Assembly: GCA_038225555.1 (NCBI GenBank)
Contig: JBBRRB010000013.1
Location: 1 to 64,000, forward strand
Length of the DNA stretch: 64,000 nucleotides
DNA from: JANXQZ01 sp038225555
GTDB taxonomy: Bacteria; Acidobacteriota; Terriglobia; Bryobacterales; Bryobacteraceae
Direction: 5' to 3'
The notes beneath the pieces are model-generated. The model did not search any database, was not told the DNA's origin, and was given only the letters and a program-made list of their open reading frames with translations. Of the stretch, positions 1 to 9,131 are shown one piece after another; the stretch's first letter is position 1; every line of letters starts with the position of its first letter. Made by a program: the position numbers and the translations under genes.

Positions 1-209
1 AAGCGTTCTCGCCACTTGCCCACAGTCGGCCTTGTCACGTTCAGCTTCTGCGCCACTTTGTCGTTCGCCATGTCGGCGGCACAATTCAGCACGATTCGAG
101 CCCGCATCGCCAGAGCCTGAGAAGACTTCGGCCGTCGCGCCGGCAACTCCAGCTTCTGTCGCTCCTCGTCGGTAATTTCCAGAGCTTTCGTCGGTCGACC
201 AGTACGCAT
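1..209 (-). CDS. IS630-family transposase, N-terminal fragment (cut by window edge)
   Basis: The first 69 residues of a transposase are visible; the rest lies outside the window. The reading starts MRTGRPTKALEITDEERQ and continues into a helix-turn-helix with the typical IS630 features: an 'ALAMRARIVL' helix, then 'VAQKLNVTRPTVGKWRER'. This N-terminal segment recognises the element ends; the DDE catalytic domain would follow. No neighbouring passenger gene is visible. The element abuts the 3' end of the quinoprotein gene. Family assignment rests on the HTH pattern only, so intactness of the element cannot be judged. Confidence 0.8.
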   Translation of the reverse strand, partial: MRTGRPTKALEITDEERQKLELPARRPKSSQALAMRARIVLNCAADMANDKVAQKLNVTRPTVGKWRER

Positions 210-267
210 GACCCAGGATCAACTACCTCGGGCTCATTCGTCAATCTATTTCTAACTCAGGACACTA
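210..267 (-). mobile_element. Probable terminus of the IS630-type element
   Basis: Upstream of the transposase start, the minus strand reads TAGTGTCCTGAGTTAGAAAT from about 267 downwards. A TA dinucleotide lies at 266-267, and IS630 elements insert at TA. The exact inverted repeat cannot be confirmed because the other end is not in the window. Confidence 0.5.
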
Positions 268-318
268 GAAGTCCGACTCGGCGATATTGTGGAACGCGAT
301 GGGTTCGTCTTTGCCGAC

Positions 319-1911
319 CTAGCGTAGCAGCTTGAACGTGTACAGAATGTCGCCGCCGCCGACCACAAGAAACTGCTGCCCGTCCAACTCGTATGTCATC
401 GGACCGTTGCTCAGCGAGGAAAGCATCGGAAAATGCCAGAGAATATCGCCTTTCGCCGGATCGTAAGCGATCAGATTTCCGGCGGGATCGCCGGTGAAAA
501 GCAGTTTGCCAGCAGTGGTCAAGATGCCCGGGCCTCCTAATCCGCCGGTGGCTCTCGTGGCGTATTCATGAGTCCAGCGAATCTTTCCAGTTTTGTAATC
601 GATCGCCTCCAGCACGGGAACCGACCATAGTCCGTGCCCCGTGCCGCCGTAGCCCTCGGGTCTCTCGTCGGTATCGGTAAGATACGTGAGCGCATAGCCT
701 TTGGTCGCGTTCACGAAGAATAAGCCCGTATCGGGGTCGAAGCTGGGGGGAATCCAATTCGTCGCGCCACCGCCAGGGATGTTCAGCAGAGACCCGTCCA
801 CTTGCGGTTCTTTTTTCGGATCGGGAATAGGCTGGCCTTTCTCATCGATTCCCTTTGACCAGTTGGTTCCCACAAAAGGAGCCGACACCAAGCTCTTTCC
901 GTTGGTGCGATCCAGCACAAAGAAGTAGCCATTGCGCGCAGCTTGAGCCAGCATCTTTCGCTTTTGTCCGTTGAACTCTCCGTCGAATAGAACTGGAGTT
1001 TCAACGTTGTCCCAATCGTGCGAATCGTGCGGCGAGGCTTGAAAATACCAAGCCAGCTTGCCGGTGTCCGGGTTCAACGCGACGATGGAACAAGTCCACA
1101 AATTGCTGCCTTTTCGCCCTTGCGCCGCGAAAACGGGGTTGGGATTCCCGGTTCCCCAGTAGAGCAGGTTCAACTCGGGGTCATAAGTGCCTGGAAGCCA
1201 CGTCATGCCGCCGCCATGTTCCATCGCATTTTTGTTCGGCCACGTTTCGGAGCCAGGCTCGCCAACTCCCGGTGCGCTATTCCAGCGCCATTGCGTGTCT
1301 CCGGTTTCGGGGTCTCTCGATTCAAGAAAACCGGGGACATCCATTGCATCGCCGCCTACGCCGACGATAATGTGGTTGCCCACCACCATGGGTGCCATCG
1401 TGGTGAAGTACTGCATCTTCTCGTCTGCGACTTTCTTCCTCCAACGCTCTTTTCCGTCCTTGGCGTTTAGCGAAATGAACCAGCCGTCGGGAGCCATGAA
1501 GTACAGCCAATTGCCGTACATGCCCACGCCGCGGTTGCCAACCAGATGTCCGCCCTTATCCACCCACGCGTAATGCCAAAGCTCCTCGCCGGTGCGCGCG
1601 TTGATGGCGAACACATGATCGGGAACCGTAAAGTACAGGATCCCGTTCACCTCCAGCGGCGTGGATTTGATCTGCACATTGCCCACGCCCCGCAGGGTCC
1701 CAACATTCACGCGATACATCCACGCCAGCGCAAGCGACCCGATGTTAGACGAATTGATTTGCGCGAGAGGACTATGCCGCCTCCCCGAATAGTCGCCGTT
1801 GTAAGTCGGCCACGTATCGGTGGGGAGTTTAAGAAGCGCGGCCGGGTTAAGCGTCTGCGCGCCGGAGACACCCGTCAGCAACGCCATCGCAAGTACGAGT
1901 GAAACCTTCAT
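319..1911 (-). CDS. PQQ-dehydrogenase-like eight-bladed quinoprotein, periplasmic
   Basis: 530 residues with a signal peptide (MKVSLVLAMALLTGVSGAQT) and repeated beta-propeller blades of the type 'ALNPDTGKLAWYF' and 'AYDPAKGDILWHF'. It resembles methanol/ethanol dehydrogenases of the PQQ family. N256 (GTGN) and D299 (HDWD) match the cofactor-metal Asn and catalytic Asp, and D301 gives the Asp-x-Asp pair associated with lanthanide-type enzymes. The position of the metal-binding Glu ('GAELGVRG' in methanol dehydrogenase) reads GDAMDVPG, so the Glu is Ala. The vicinal Cys pair near the cofactor is absent; the only Cys is C274. It lies just downstream of a di-haem cytochrome with an ATGA overlap, so electrons probably pass to that partner. 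I recall an NCBI family of acidobacterial 'empty quinoproteins' that this may belong to. Substrate unknown. Confidence 0.85.
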   Translation of the reverse strand: MKVSLVLAMALLTGVSGAQTLNPAALLKLPTDTWPTYNGDYSGRRHSPLAQINSSNIGSLALAWMYRVNVGTLRGVGNVQIKSTPLEVNGILYFTVPDHVFAINARTGEELWHYAWVDKGGHLVGNRGVGMYGNWLYFMAPDGWFISLNAKDGKERWRKKVADEKMQYFTTMAPMVVGNHIIVGVGGDAMDVPGFLESRDPETGDTQWRWNSAPGVGEPGSETWPNKNAMEHGGGMTWLPGTYDPELNLLYWGTGNPNPVFAAQGRKGSNLWTCSIVALNPDTGKLAWYFQASPHDSHDWDNVETPVLFDGEFNGQKRKMLAQAARNGYFFVLDRTNGKSLVSAPFVGTNWSKGIDEKGQPIPDPKKEPQVDGSLLNIPGGGATNWIPPSFDPDTGLFFVNATKGYALTYLTDTDERPEGYGGTGHGLWSVPVLEAIDYKTGKIRWTHEYATRATGGLGGPGILTTAGKLLFTGDPAGNLIAYDPAKGDILWHFPMLSSLSNGPMTYELDGQQFLVVGGGDILYTFKLLR

Positions 1912-2729
1912 TTAAGCGTTACCAGGTAAGCCAAAAGATTGTGGATGTCGGCATCGGCATAGGTGTCCAGCATTTTGCGATGCGCCACCAGGCGATCTTC
2001 CACTTCCACCTTCAGGCCATTGCCGCGAGGCCACGCTCGATAATTCCCTGACGAGTCGTATAAGGAAACGTTGAAATCGTCCATTCTCTTGAGCGTACCC
2101 GCTACCTTTTCCCCTGAAGGCAGAGTGACTGTCACCTTCGCGGGAGTCGCCCGTGCTCCGCTGCCATCGAAGCGCGTAGATGCGCCTGGATAGAGGAACT
2201 GCGCCTGCAGGTCCGGCGGGGAGAACTTTGCCGCGATGTGGGCCAGATCGCCGGTCGCCGAGTGACAGTTCTTGCATTGGCCCGCGCCATTGAAATATGC
2301 TTCGCCCGCCTGAGCGTTTCCAGTGACCACGTCCAGCACTTTATAGAGACCGCGATTGGCGGCCAGTTCAATTCTCATATGTAGAAAGGCGGCGATGTCC
2401 GACGCCTGAGTGTCAGTGAATGATGCAAACGCTGGCATGCCCTTCTCGGGTCGGCCTTTCAAGAGAACCGGGCCGATCAACTCGCCCTTCTCGTCATGCA
2501 GCACGAGAGCCGAACGAACCAGATCGGGACCCTCCGCTCCATTCGCCTTCGCTCCGTGACAGAAAGCGCAGTTGGGGGCATAGAGCTTCTCACCCCGCTC
2601 GGCAGCAACGGGATCCGGAGCGGGACCCAGCCCGAGGAACTCTCGCGTATTGAAACCGCCGCGCCTCTGCGCGCTGGCCAACATGGGCACGAATAACAAG
2701 AGCGCAACTGATAAGCGCGGACAATGCAT
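1908..2729 (-). CDS. Di-haem c-type cytochrome, periplasmic
   Basis: 273 residues from the chosen ATG at 2729, which gives a clear signal peptide (MHCPRLSVALLLFVPMLASA). A longer reading from 2825 adds an arginine-rich segment that does not look exported. There are two haem-attachment motifs, CAFCH at about residues 54-58 and CKNCH at about 152-156. 'KGMPAF' at about 97-102 offers a Met axial ligand for the first haem. It overlaps the downstream quinoprotein by four bases (ATGA), so the two are translationally coupled and the cytochrome is the likely electron acceptor. The C-terminal third carries a region between the second haem and a terminal 'DIHNLLAYL' helix that I do not recognise. Confidence 0.88.
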   Translation of the reverse strand: MHCPRLSVALLLFVPMLASAQRRGGFNTREFLGLGPAPDPVAAERGEKLYAPNCAFCHGAKANGAEGPDLVRSALVLHDEKGELIGPVLLKGRPEKGMPAFASFTDTQASDIAAFLHMRIELAANRGLYKVLDVVTGNAQAGEAYFNGAGQCKNCHSATGDLAHIAAKFSPPDLQAQFLYPGASTRFDGSGARATPAKVTVTLPSGEKVAGTLKRMDDFNVSLYDSSGNYRAWPRGNGLKVEVEDRLVAHRKMLDTYADADIHNLLAYLVTLK

Positions 2730-2844
2730 CGCTCGGGTTCCTAGAAATTCCAGTAATCGCAAACTGCGTCTCGCGCAGCGCCGTCGCGGTGCTGAGTGTA
2801 AAACCTGCGATAATCTTATCGCCAACCGCAGGAGGAATCAACTC

Positions 2845-4911
2845 ATGCTCAAACTGTCTGGCAAACTGACAGCACCGAAACTCCGGCTAGAGCCCGGTGT
2901 TTCTTCAGCTATGCGCCCTCGGGTTCTTCTGGCCGCTCTTTGCGGACTTGTTCCGTTAGCCTTCGTGCTCTCGCTCTTTCTGGCTCCTCCCAAGGCGCGG
3001 ACTGCTCTCACTGTCGTCGCACCACCGGGTCTCGAGAAGATCGAACACTTTATCTTCGTCATGCAGGAGAACCGCAGCTTCGATCACTACTTCGGGAATT
3101 ATCCCAATGCCGAGGGACGTCCGGAAGGGATCTGCCTGCCAGACCCGAACGGAGGACCTTGCATCCAGCTTTATCACGACACAAACGATACCACCAGGGG
3201 TGGTCCCCACAACTGGGCCCATGCGCAAGCCGATATCAATCAAGGTGCCATGGATGGGTTCTTGGCTCAGTCCTATTCGACCTTCAAGACTGGAGGCACC
3301 TGTAAACCCCCGGCTCCCAACTGTTCCCCGGGGACGGATCCCCGCGACGTCATGGGCTGGCACGATCAACGAGAGCTGCCCAACTATTGGAGCTACGCGC
3401 ACCTCTATGTTTTGCAAGACCGGCTATTTGAGTCCGTGGCTTCGTACAGTCTTCCTGCGCATCTTTATATGTTGGCTGCTCAGAGCGGCGGCTATATCGG
3501 CACCGGCCAGACCGAGCCGACCACTTATAACTTTCCCGAAATAACGGAACTGTTGACCAGCGGTAAGGTGGATTGGAAATATTATGTCGCCGCGGGAACA
3601 TCGCCCGGAGCTGAAGAAGGAGACACCCAGGACCAGGCAGCCGACAAATATTCTTTCTGGAATCCTCTTCCCGCATTTCCGGCCGTCAAAAACAATCCGG
3701 CGAATTTCAGCCGATTGGTGGACGCAGGCAATTTCTATAAAGACGCCATGAATGGGACGCTGCCTCAAGTGAGCTGGGTGATTCCATCGGGCCCTCTGAG
3801 CGAGCACCCGCCAAGCAAGACGAGCACGGGTATGAATTATGTAACAACATTAGTGAACGCGGTGATGCAGAGCTCCCAGTGGAAATCTTCCGCGATCTTC
3901 ATCAGTTGGGACGATTGGGGCGGGTTCTACGATCATGTGCCGCCCCCGTCCGTGGACCAATACGGGCTGGGCATCCGAGTGCCGGGCTTGATTATCAGCC
4001 CATACGCGCGTCAAGGTTTTATCGATCACAAGACTTATTCGTTCGAGTCCTGGTTGCGCATCGTGGAAGAGCGTTTCGGCATCTCGCCGATGCAGGCGCG
4101 CGACAACAACGCCCTCGATATGACTGATGCGTTCGACTTCTCGCAACAGCCGCGCGACCCCGTCATGCTGAACCCGAGCGGATCGCCTTATCCACCTGCA
4201 ACCCAGAACGTCATCCATCCCGCAGGCTCGCTGGTCAGTGTTTCGTCCGCGCATTACGGCTACAGCTTCGCGCCGGATAGCATTGCGTCGGCGTTCGGGA
4301 GCAATCTTGCTTCGACGGCGGCGTCCGCCACAACCATCCCTCTCCCTACCATGCTCAGCGGTGCTTCGGTTACTGTTAAAGACTCAGCCGGAATCTCACG
4401 TCTGGCACCCCTGTTTTATGTCTCACCTCAGCAAATCAATTATTTAGTCCCAACGGGGACGGCGAATGGAACTGCCAACGTAACAGTTGCAAACGGAAGC
4501 GCAACTTCTACGGGATCGATTCAGGTCAGTAGCGTCGGTCCGGGACTCTACACAGCGACACAGACCGGCCAAGGCATGCCTTCCGCGTTTCTTACCCTGC
4601 TTCACGCGGACGGAAGCCAATCGATGCCGCAGGCGGTCGCGGGTCCGATCGACATTGGCTCGAGCGGCGATCAAGCGTACCTGACACTCTATGGAACGGG
4701 TGTTCGTTACCGGAGTTCGCTGACAGGTGTCTCCGCGAGGGTTGGAGCGCTCTCCGCTCCGGTGACTTACGCCGGTGCTCAAGGCACCTTCGTAGGCCTC
4801 GACCAGGTTAACGTTCTCATTCCGGCAGCGTTGAAAGGGAAAGGCTATCAGGTGGTCGCGGTAATGGTCGACGGTCAGACGGCTAATCAGGTTGGAATCA
4901 CGATCAAGTAA
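2845..4911 (+). CDS. Secreted phosphoesterase (phospholipase C / acid phosphatase family) with TIGR03437-type C-terminal domain
   Basis: 688 residues. The ATG at 2845 is chosen because a strong AGGAGG Shine-Dalgarno lies at 2830-2835; the open frame extends further upstream without support. A hydrophobic export segment lies at about residues 28-48. The catalytic region (about 60-450) has the PF04185 signatures: QENRSFDHYFG, SWDDWGGFYDHVPPP, 'VPGLIISPYARQGFIDH' and SFESWLRIVEERFG. These enzymes hydrolyse phosphate esters, often phospholipids. The last ~210 residues form the Solibacter C-terminal domain (LFYVSPQQINYLVP, LTLYGTGVR, YAGAQGTFVGLDQVNV). A second protein here (10608-12536) ends in the same domain. 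It is divergently transcribed from the cytochrome operon across a ~115-base gap. Confidence 0.88.
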   Translation: MLKLSGKLTAPKLRLEPGVSSAMRPRVLLAALCGLVPLAFVLSLFLAPPKARTALTVVAPPGLEKIEHFIFVMQENRSFDHYFGNYPNAEGRPEGICLPDPNGGPCIQLYHDTNDTTRGGPHNWAHAQADINQGAMDGFLAQSYSTFKTGGTCKPPAPNCSPGTDPRDVMGWHDQRELPNYWSYAHLYVLQDRLFESVASYSLPAHLYMLAAQSGGYIGTGQTEPTTYNFPEITELLTSGKVDWKYYVAAGTSPGAEEGDTQDQAADKYSFWNPLPAFPAVKNNPANFSRLVDAGNFYKDAMNGTLPQVSWVIPSGPLSEHPPSKTSTGMNYVTTLVNAVMQSSQWKSSAIFISWDDWGGFYDHVPPPSVDQYGLGIRVPGLIISPYARQGFIDHKTYSFESWLRIVEERFGISPMQARDNNALDMTDAFDFSQQPRDPVMLNPSGSPYPPATQNVIHPAGSLVSVSSAHYGYSFAPDSIASAFGSNLASTAASATTIPLPTMLSGASVTVKDSAGISRLAPLFYVSPQQINYLVPTGTANGTANVTVANGSATSTGSIQVSSVGPGLYTATQTGQGMPSAFLTLLHADGSQSMPQAVAGPIDIGSSGDQAYLTLYGTGVRYRSSLTGVSARVGALSAPVTYAGAQGTFVGLDQVNVLIPAALKGKGYQVVAVMVDGQTANQVGITIK

Positions 4912-5078
4912 CGGCCCGCGTTTGGATCTCAGTGCAAATTCGTTCGCCGAGGGCGATCGTTTATGTAACTCTTGCCCCGGATCCTCTGTGAGCCGCGCAG
5001 TGTGAACAGCGATAGATGCTTCTCCGTTCATGTAGCTAACTTTCTGGCGCGAATTGCGTAATCAGTTTGAGGAATGAC

Positions 5079-6254
5079 GTGAAGACTTACTTTGTCGCGT
5101 TTATCGTTGGTTCGGCGCTTGTTTCAGAGATTGGATGTGCGCAGGATGCGGCCGATATGATCCGGGTGATTGAAACGCCGCAGTCGCCGAGTCACCAGGG
5201 CGGCCCGGGTTCCCTCACGATAGAGCAGTTGCTGGCTTTTCATCACGTCTCGGGGTTGAGCCTGGCGGTAATTAAAGATTTCCAGATCCACTGGGCCAAG
5301 TCGTGGGGAGTGGCTGATCTGCAGACTGGCGCTCCAGCAACGAACGACACGCTGTATCAAGCGGCGTCGATTAGCAAGACGATTGCGTCGATGGCTTCGT
5401 TGAAGGCCATTCAGAATGGATTTTTCGGGCTGGATCAAGACATCAATACGATTCTGAAATCCTGGAAGTTTCCGGCGAGCCCTTACGCCGACCGACATCC
5501 AGTGACGCCGCGAACTTTGATGAGCCACACATCTGGAACGGGAGATGGCTTCGGCTTTCCTGGCTATGAGGCGGGGGCGACACTGCCGACTATTCCGCAG
5601 CTTTTAGGCGGCCAGGAGCCATCAAATACTGGGCAGGTGCGTTTGGTGAGACCTCCTTTGACGGCGTTCCAGTATTCAGGTGGCGGGGTGATGGTGGAGC
5701 AGTTGGCACTGATGGACGCCGTTGGAAAGCCGTTTAAGGAGATTGCTGAGAAGTGGATCTTGCAGCCGATCGGCATGTCGAACAGTACCTTTGCTCAGCC
5801 GCTTCCGGCAGAGCTCGATCGCCATGCGGCGCGAGCTCATGTTAACGATGGCAAGGCGATCGGGCCGAAATGGTATGTGTTTCCACAGTTAGCCGCGGCA
5901 GGGCTTTGGACCACACCAACGGATCTGGCGAAGTTCGCTATTGAGGTCCAGAACACGTTGGCGGGCAGATCGACCAAGGTCCTAACCCGGGCTATGATGC
6001 AAGAGATGGTGACACCGGTTGGCGTGGGGCCTTATGCAGTGGGATTTCAGATCTCGAAGCGGGGCGAAGGTTGGTACTTCAATCACTGGGGTAGCAACTG
6101 GGGATTTAAGAGCCAGCTGCTGGCCCATCGCGCCAAGGGCTATGGGGTCGTGGTCATGTCAAATGGGGATAGTGAGGCGGTCATTGATGAGTTGGTGGAG
6201 CGAATTGCGCGCGCTTACAGCTGGGATAGCCTGGATAAGCCAATCTCACATTAG
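5079..6254 (+). CDS. Beta-lactamase-family serine hydrolase (class C / PF00144 type), exported
   Basis: 391 residues from GTG at 5079, preferred over the TTG at 5067. It starts MKTYFVAFIVGSALVSEIG, a good signal peptide, and GAGGA lies five bases upstream (5069-5073). The nucleophile motif SxxK is S97-I-S-K100. The second motif, normally Tyr-x-Asn, is Y199-S-G. A His-x-Gly-like third motif appears as HWGSNWG. The fold is shared by AmpC beta-lactamases, D-aminopeptidases and esterases. Most environmental members are esterases or peptidases, so antibiotic resistance should not be assumed. It is separated from both neighbours and is probably a single-gene unit. Confidence 0.85.
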   Translation: MKTYFVAFIVGSALVSEIGCAQDAADMIRVIETPQSPSHQGGPGSLTIEQLLAFHHVSGLSLAVIKDFQIHWAKSWGVADLQTGAPATNDTLYQAASISKTIASMASLKAIQNGFFGLDQDINTILKSWKFPASPYADRHPVTPRTLMSHTSGTGDGFGFPGYEAGATLPTIPQLLGGQEPSNTGQVRLVRPPLTAFQYSGGGVMVEQLALMDAVGKPFKEIAEKWILQPIGMSNSTFAQPLPAELDRHAARAHVNDGKAIGPKWYVFPQLAAAGLWTTPTDLAKFAIEVQNTLAGRSTKVLTRAMMQEMVTPVGVGPYAVGFQISKRGEGWYFNHWGSNWGFKSQLLAHRAKGYGVVVMSNGDSEAVIDELVERIARAYSWDSLDKPISH

Positions 6255-6335
6255 CGTCCTTATCGAATAGTGTCCCGTTTCGTCGAACAACCACCCCCCC
6301 GCGTTGATACGACACTGGAGTCGACAGACTGAAGT

Positions 6336-7055
6336 ATGAAGATCGTCGTTATCAATCTGGTCCGCTCCACGGATCGCAGAGAACGGATCGAGGCCAACCT
6401 TGCCCGGCTCGGATTGGGGTTCGAGTTTTTCGACGGAATCGACGCTGGGCGCGGTGAACATCGGGGCATCTCCCGATATACCGAAGCGGCAGCGTTGCGC
6501 AATTATCATCGGCCGCTCTCAGGCGGGGAGATCGGCTGCTTTGCCAGCCACTACCTTCTATGGCAGCGATGCATAGAAGCGCGGAAACCACTCGTCATCA
6601 TGGAGGACGATGCTGTATTGGATGAAGGGTTTGTTCGAACGCTCGAGACCGCGTCGGAACTGATATCGACCTTTCCGTTGGTCCGCCTCGGTCTCTCGTG
6701 GGAAGCTGCGGGTAGTGAAGTTGTCTTGCCTTTACCGCACGGCTTTGAACTAGTTTCGCTTGCACCGGGAACGTACGGCACTCAGTGCTACATCTTGTCT
6801 GAGGTTGCGGCTACGGCACTGGTTGACCACGCCGCGGTTTGGTCGCTACCGGTCGACATCTACTTTGATCGCCCGCAGATTCACGGACTGGCCAGTTACG
6901 GCCTACGGCCTTATTTCGTGAGACAGGCCGACCCATCCGTCCACCCGTCCGTCATCGGAGACGAGCGCTATGGCCTGAGGCCGCAGGATCCAGCAGTGAA
7001 GATCAGGTCGGAGGTGGAGAAATTCCTGGCCGAACGCGGACGCAGATTAAAGTGA
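6336..7055 (+). CDS. Glycosyltransferase family 25 (LPS-type galactosyltransferase-like)
   Basis: 239 residues opening with the family signature MKIVVINLVRSTDRRERI, followed by 'FEFFDGIDA' and 'GGEIGCFASHYLLWQRC'. The acidic sugar-nucleotide/metal motif is MEDDA within 'PLVIMEDDAVLDEGF'. GT25 enzymes add galactose or related sugars to lipooligosaccharide or glycans from nucleotide sugars in the cytoplasm. No other polysaccharide genes lie next to it, so the acceptor is unknown. Length is normal for the family. Confidence 0.85.
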   Translation: MKIVVINLVRSTDRRERIEANLARLGLGFEFFDGIDAGRGEHRGISRYTEAAALRNYHRPLSGGEIGCFASHYLLWQRCIEARKPLVIMEDDAVLDEGFVRTLETASELISTFPLVRLGLSWEAAGSEVVLPLPHGFELVSLAPGTYGTQCYILSEVAATALVDHAAVWSLPVDIYFDRPQIHGLASYGLRPYFVRQADPSVHPSVIGDERYGLRPQDPAVKIRSEVEKFLAERGRRLK

Positions 7056-7207
7056 CCTTTGCCCGTGTTTGCGTTCGGGTGACCGAACCTTCCGTACGAG
7101 CTACGGGTTTGGTCTTGCGAGACATCCGCAACATGCCAAGCCCTTTAGTTAACGGGCCGCCCGGCAATGTTGCCAAGACTTACGCTTTTAGAACAGAGGG
7201 GGCTGTG

Positions 7208-7627
7208 TTAGGCTGGCTTCCCTGAAAGCCACGCCGCCGCCGTCAAACAAAGTAAGATCAGACTTGAAAATACGATCGGGACGATGAAGGCATATCTGAA
7301 ACTCACGATCGTTACAGTGGCAAAGCATACGACGAGCGTCCACGCGGTTCCGCGCATGACCGCCATGGCCTGGGGTGGAAGATCTCCCAGTTGCCATGTC
7401 AATACGGCCGTCAACACCAGAAAAATGGAAAAGAAAAGCCCGAAGCCAACAAAGAAGTCCCAATAAGTTCGGTTTGTTCCCATGATGTCAAAGTGAATCG
7501 ACTGCATCAAATTAATCATCGAGTCGACTCGCCATTGGGGATCGACTTGGCGAAATCCGATTGCATGAAGGGCGGCAAAAAGCAGAAGAAGGGCTGACGC
7601 GGTTCGATAAAAAATGACTGGTTTCAA
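7208..7627 (-). CDS. Small membrane protein with four predicted helices, function unknown
   Basis: 139 residues with four hydrophobic segments: about 8-25, 58-78, 88-110 and 115-134. The first loop carries 'MQSIHFDIMGTNRTYWDF', which recalls a group of small four-helix proteins annotated only as hypothetical. There are no catalytic motifs. It is transcribed alone on the minus strand, ~185 bases from the sugar-transporter gene, so an operon link is not supported. I would not assign a function. Confidence 0.7.
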   Translation of the reverse strand: MKPVIFYRTASALLLLFAALHAIGFRQVDPQWRVDSMINLMQSIHFDIMGTNRTYWDFFVGFGLFFSIFLVLTAVLTWQLGDLPPQAMAVMRGTAWTLVVCFATVTIVSFRYAFIVPIVFSSLILLCLTAAAWLSGKPA

Positions 7628-7812
7628 GCCTACCCCCGGTGCATCGGATAAGCGAGTATAGCACCGTAGGTTCTACGTGACTGGGCGATCTCGGAAAACT
7701 ATCCGTCGCCATGTCGGTTGCCGGTCGGGGTCCCCGACGAGTTCTCTCAGCCACATCTCGCGACATACGCTGGAACAATAGAATCGGGAGCATCCGGCCC
7801 TAAAAGTTAGCG

Positions 7813-9123
7813 TTATGGGTTAACTACCTGCCGGTCTTGGACCCGCTGCATCAGCATAGCCGCGATCACCATAAACAATCCCCCGGCCACCACCGCATAC
7901 AAGCGATTGTTGCCCAGCAAATGGTTCATAATCCATCCGAAACAAAGTGAGGCCGTAATCTCCGGCAGCACAATCGCAAAATTGAATACACCCATATAGA
8001 TCCCAAATTTCTTCGGAGGCAAACACCCGGCAAGAATCGCATACGGCATGGAAAGGATACTGGCCCAAGCAATCCCTACGCCCGCCATGGAGAGCCACAG
8101 GAACCACTTATCGTGAATAAACGCAACCGAAAAAAGTCCGGCCGCGCCACACAGCAGGCATAGGCTGTGCGTGAGCTTGCGCCCAAGAGAACGCGCGATC
8201 GAAGGCAGCACAAACGAGAAAGCGAAACACACTACGGAGTAAACCGCGAAGCAGTTGCCGCCCCACTCCACACCTTCCGTATAAAGCGGCGAATTCGTGT
8301 CCGGCGCTCCAAATACGTTGCGCGCCACCGCAGGAGGGAAGTACAGCCACATGCAGAAGAGGCCCAGCCACGTCGCGATCTGCGCCACCGATAACTGCCG
8401 CATCACCACCGGCATTTCCCGGACAGCCTGGATGATCTCGCGAATGTTGTGGCCAATCCCGCTGTGGGCGGCCTTCATGCGCCGAAACTCGTCCATGTCT
8501 TCGGGCGGATACTCCTTGGTGGTGAGGATAGTCCAAAGCACCGCGCCAAAAAATATGGGAGCCCCAATATAAAAAGCCAGCTTCACCGACATGGGGATCG
8601 CATGCCCCGTGGAGCTCGCGCTCACGTGAAACCAATTGTGAAGCATCCACGGGAGCGCCGACGCGATGCTCGCGCCGAGGCCGATAAATAGGCTCTGCAT
8701 CGCGAAGCCGCTGGTCCGCTGCTCCTCGGGAAGCATGTCCGCCACGAAAGCGCGGAACGGTTCCATGCTGATGTTAATGGAAGCGTCCATGATCCACAGG
8801 AAACCCGCTGCCATCCAGAGAGCCGCCGAGTTCGGCATCGCAACCAACGCCAGAGAGCTGAGAATCGCGCCAGTAAGGAAGTACGGGCGCCTGCGGCCAA
8901 GCCGTCCCCACGTACGGTCGCTCATGTGTCCGATCACAGGCTGCACCAACAGACCCGTCAGCGGAGCAGCCAGCCACAGCAGAGGGAGTTGATCCGCGCT
9001 GGCTCCGAGGTATTCATAGATCGCGCTCATGTTCGACAGTTGCAGGTTCCATCCGAACTGGATCCCGAAAAAGCCGATGCTCATGTTTACGATTTGCCAG
9101 AACCGCAGCCGCGGTTTGTCCAT
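7813..9123 (-). CDS. MFS sugar transporter (GPH / SLC45-like), probable maltose/maltodextrin uptake
   Basis: 436 residues with about twelve membrane helices. The loop between helices 2 and 3 reads GHMSDRTWGRLGRRRPYF, the hallmark of sugar-cation symporters of the SLC45/sucrose-transporter branch. Other telling segments are 'FGIQFGWNLQLSNMSAIYEYLGA' (split here by description only) near the start and 'PYAILAG' late in the protein. The gene starts 8 bases after the stop of malQ, in the same operon, so alpha-glucan oligosaccharides are the likely substrate. That is an inference from context; the family also carries other disaccharides. Confidence 0.82.
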   Translation of the reverse strand: MDKPRLRFWQIVNMSIGFFGIQFGWNLQLSNMSAIYEYLGASADQLPLLWLAAPLTGLLVQPVIGHMSDRTWGRLGRRRPYFLTGAILSSLALVAMPNSAALWMAAGFLWIMDASINISMEPFRAFVADMLPEEQRTSGFAMQSLFIGLGASIASALPWMLHNWFHVSASSTGHAIPMSVKLAFYIGAPIFFGAVLWTILTTKEYPPEDMDEFRRMKAAHSGIGHNIREIIQAVREMPVVMRQLSVAQIATWLGLFCMWLYFPPAVARNVFGAPDTNSPLYTEGVEWGGNCFAVYSVVCFAFSFVLPSIARSLGRKLTHSLCLLCGAAGLFSVAFIHDKWFLWLSMAGVGIAWASILSMPYAILAGCLPPKKFGIYMGVFNFAIVLPEITASLCFGWIMNHLLGNNRLYAVVAGGLFMVIAAMLMQRVQDRQVVNP

Positions 9124-9131
9124 GCACGCTC

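Noticed and set aside
5079..6254. Antibiotic-resistance beta-lactamase
   Set aside because: SxxK alone is shared with esterases and peptidases; the Tyr-x-Asn motif is altered to Y-S-G.
6262..6320. Short inverted repeat AGTGTC ... GACACT between the serine hydrolase and the glycosyltransferase
   Set aside because: Only six bases pair and no transposase remnant is present; chance is likely.
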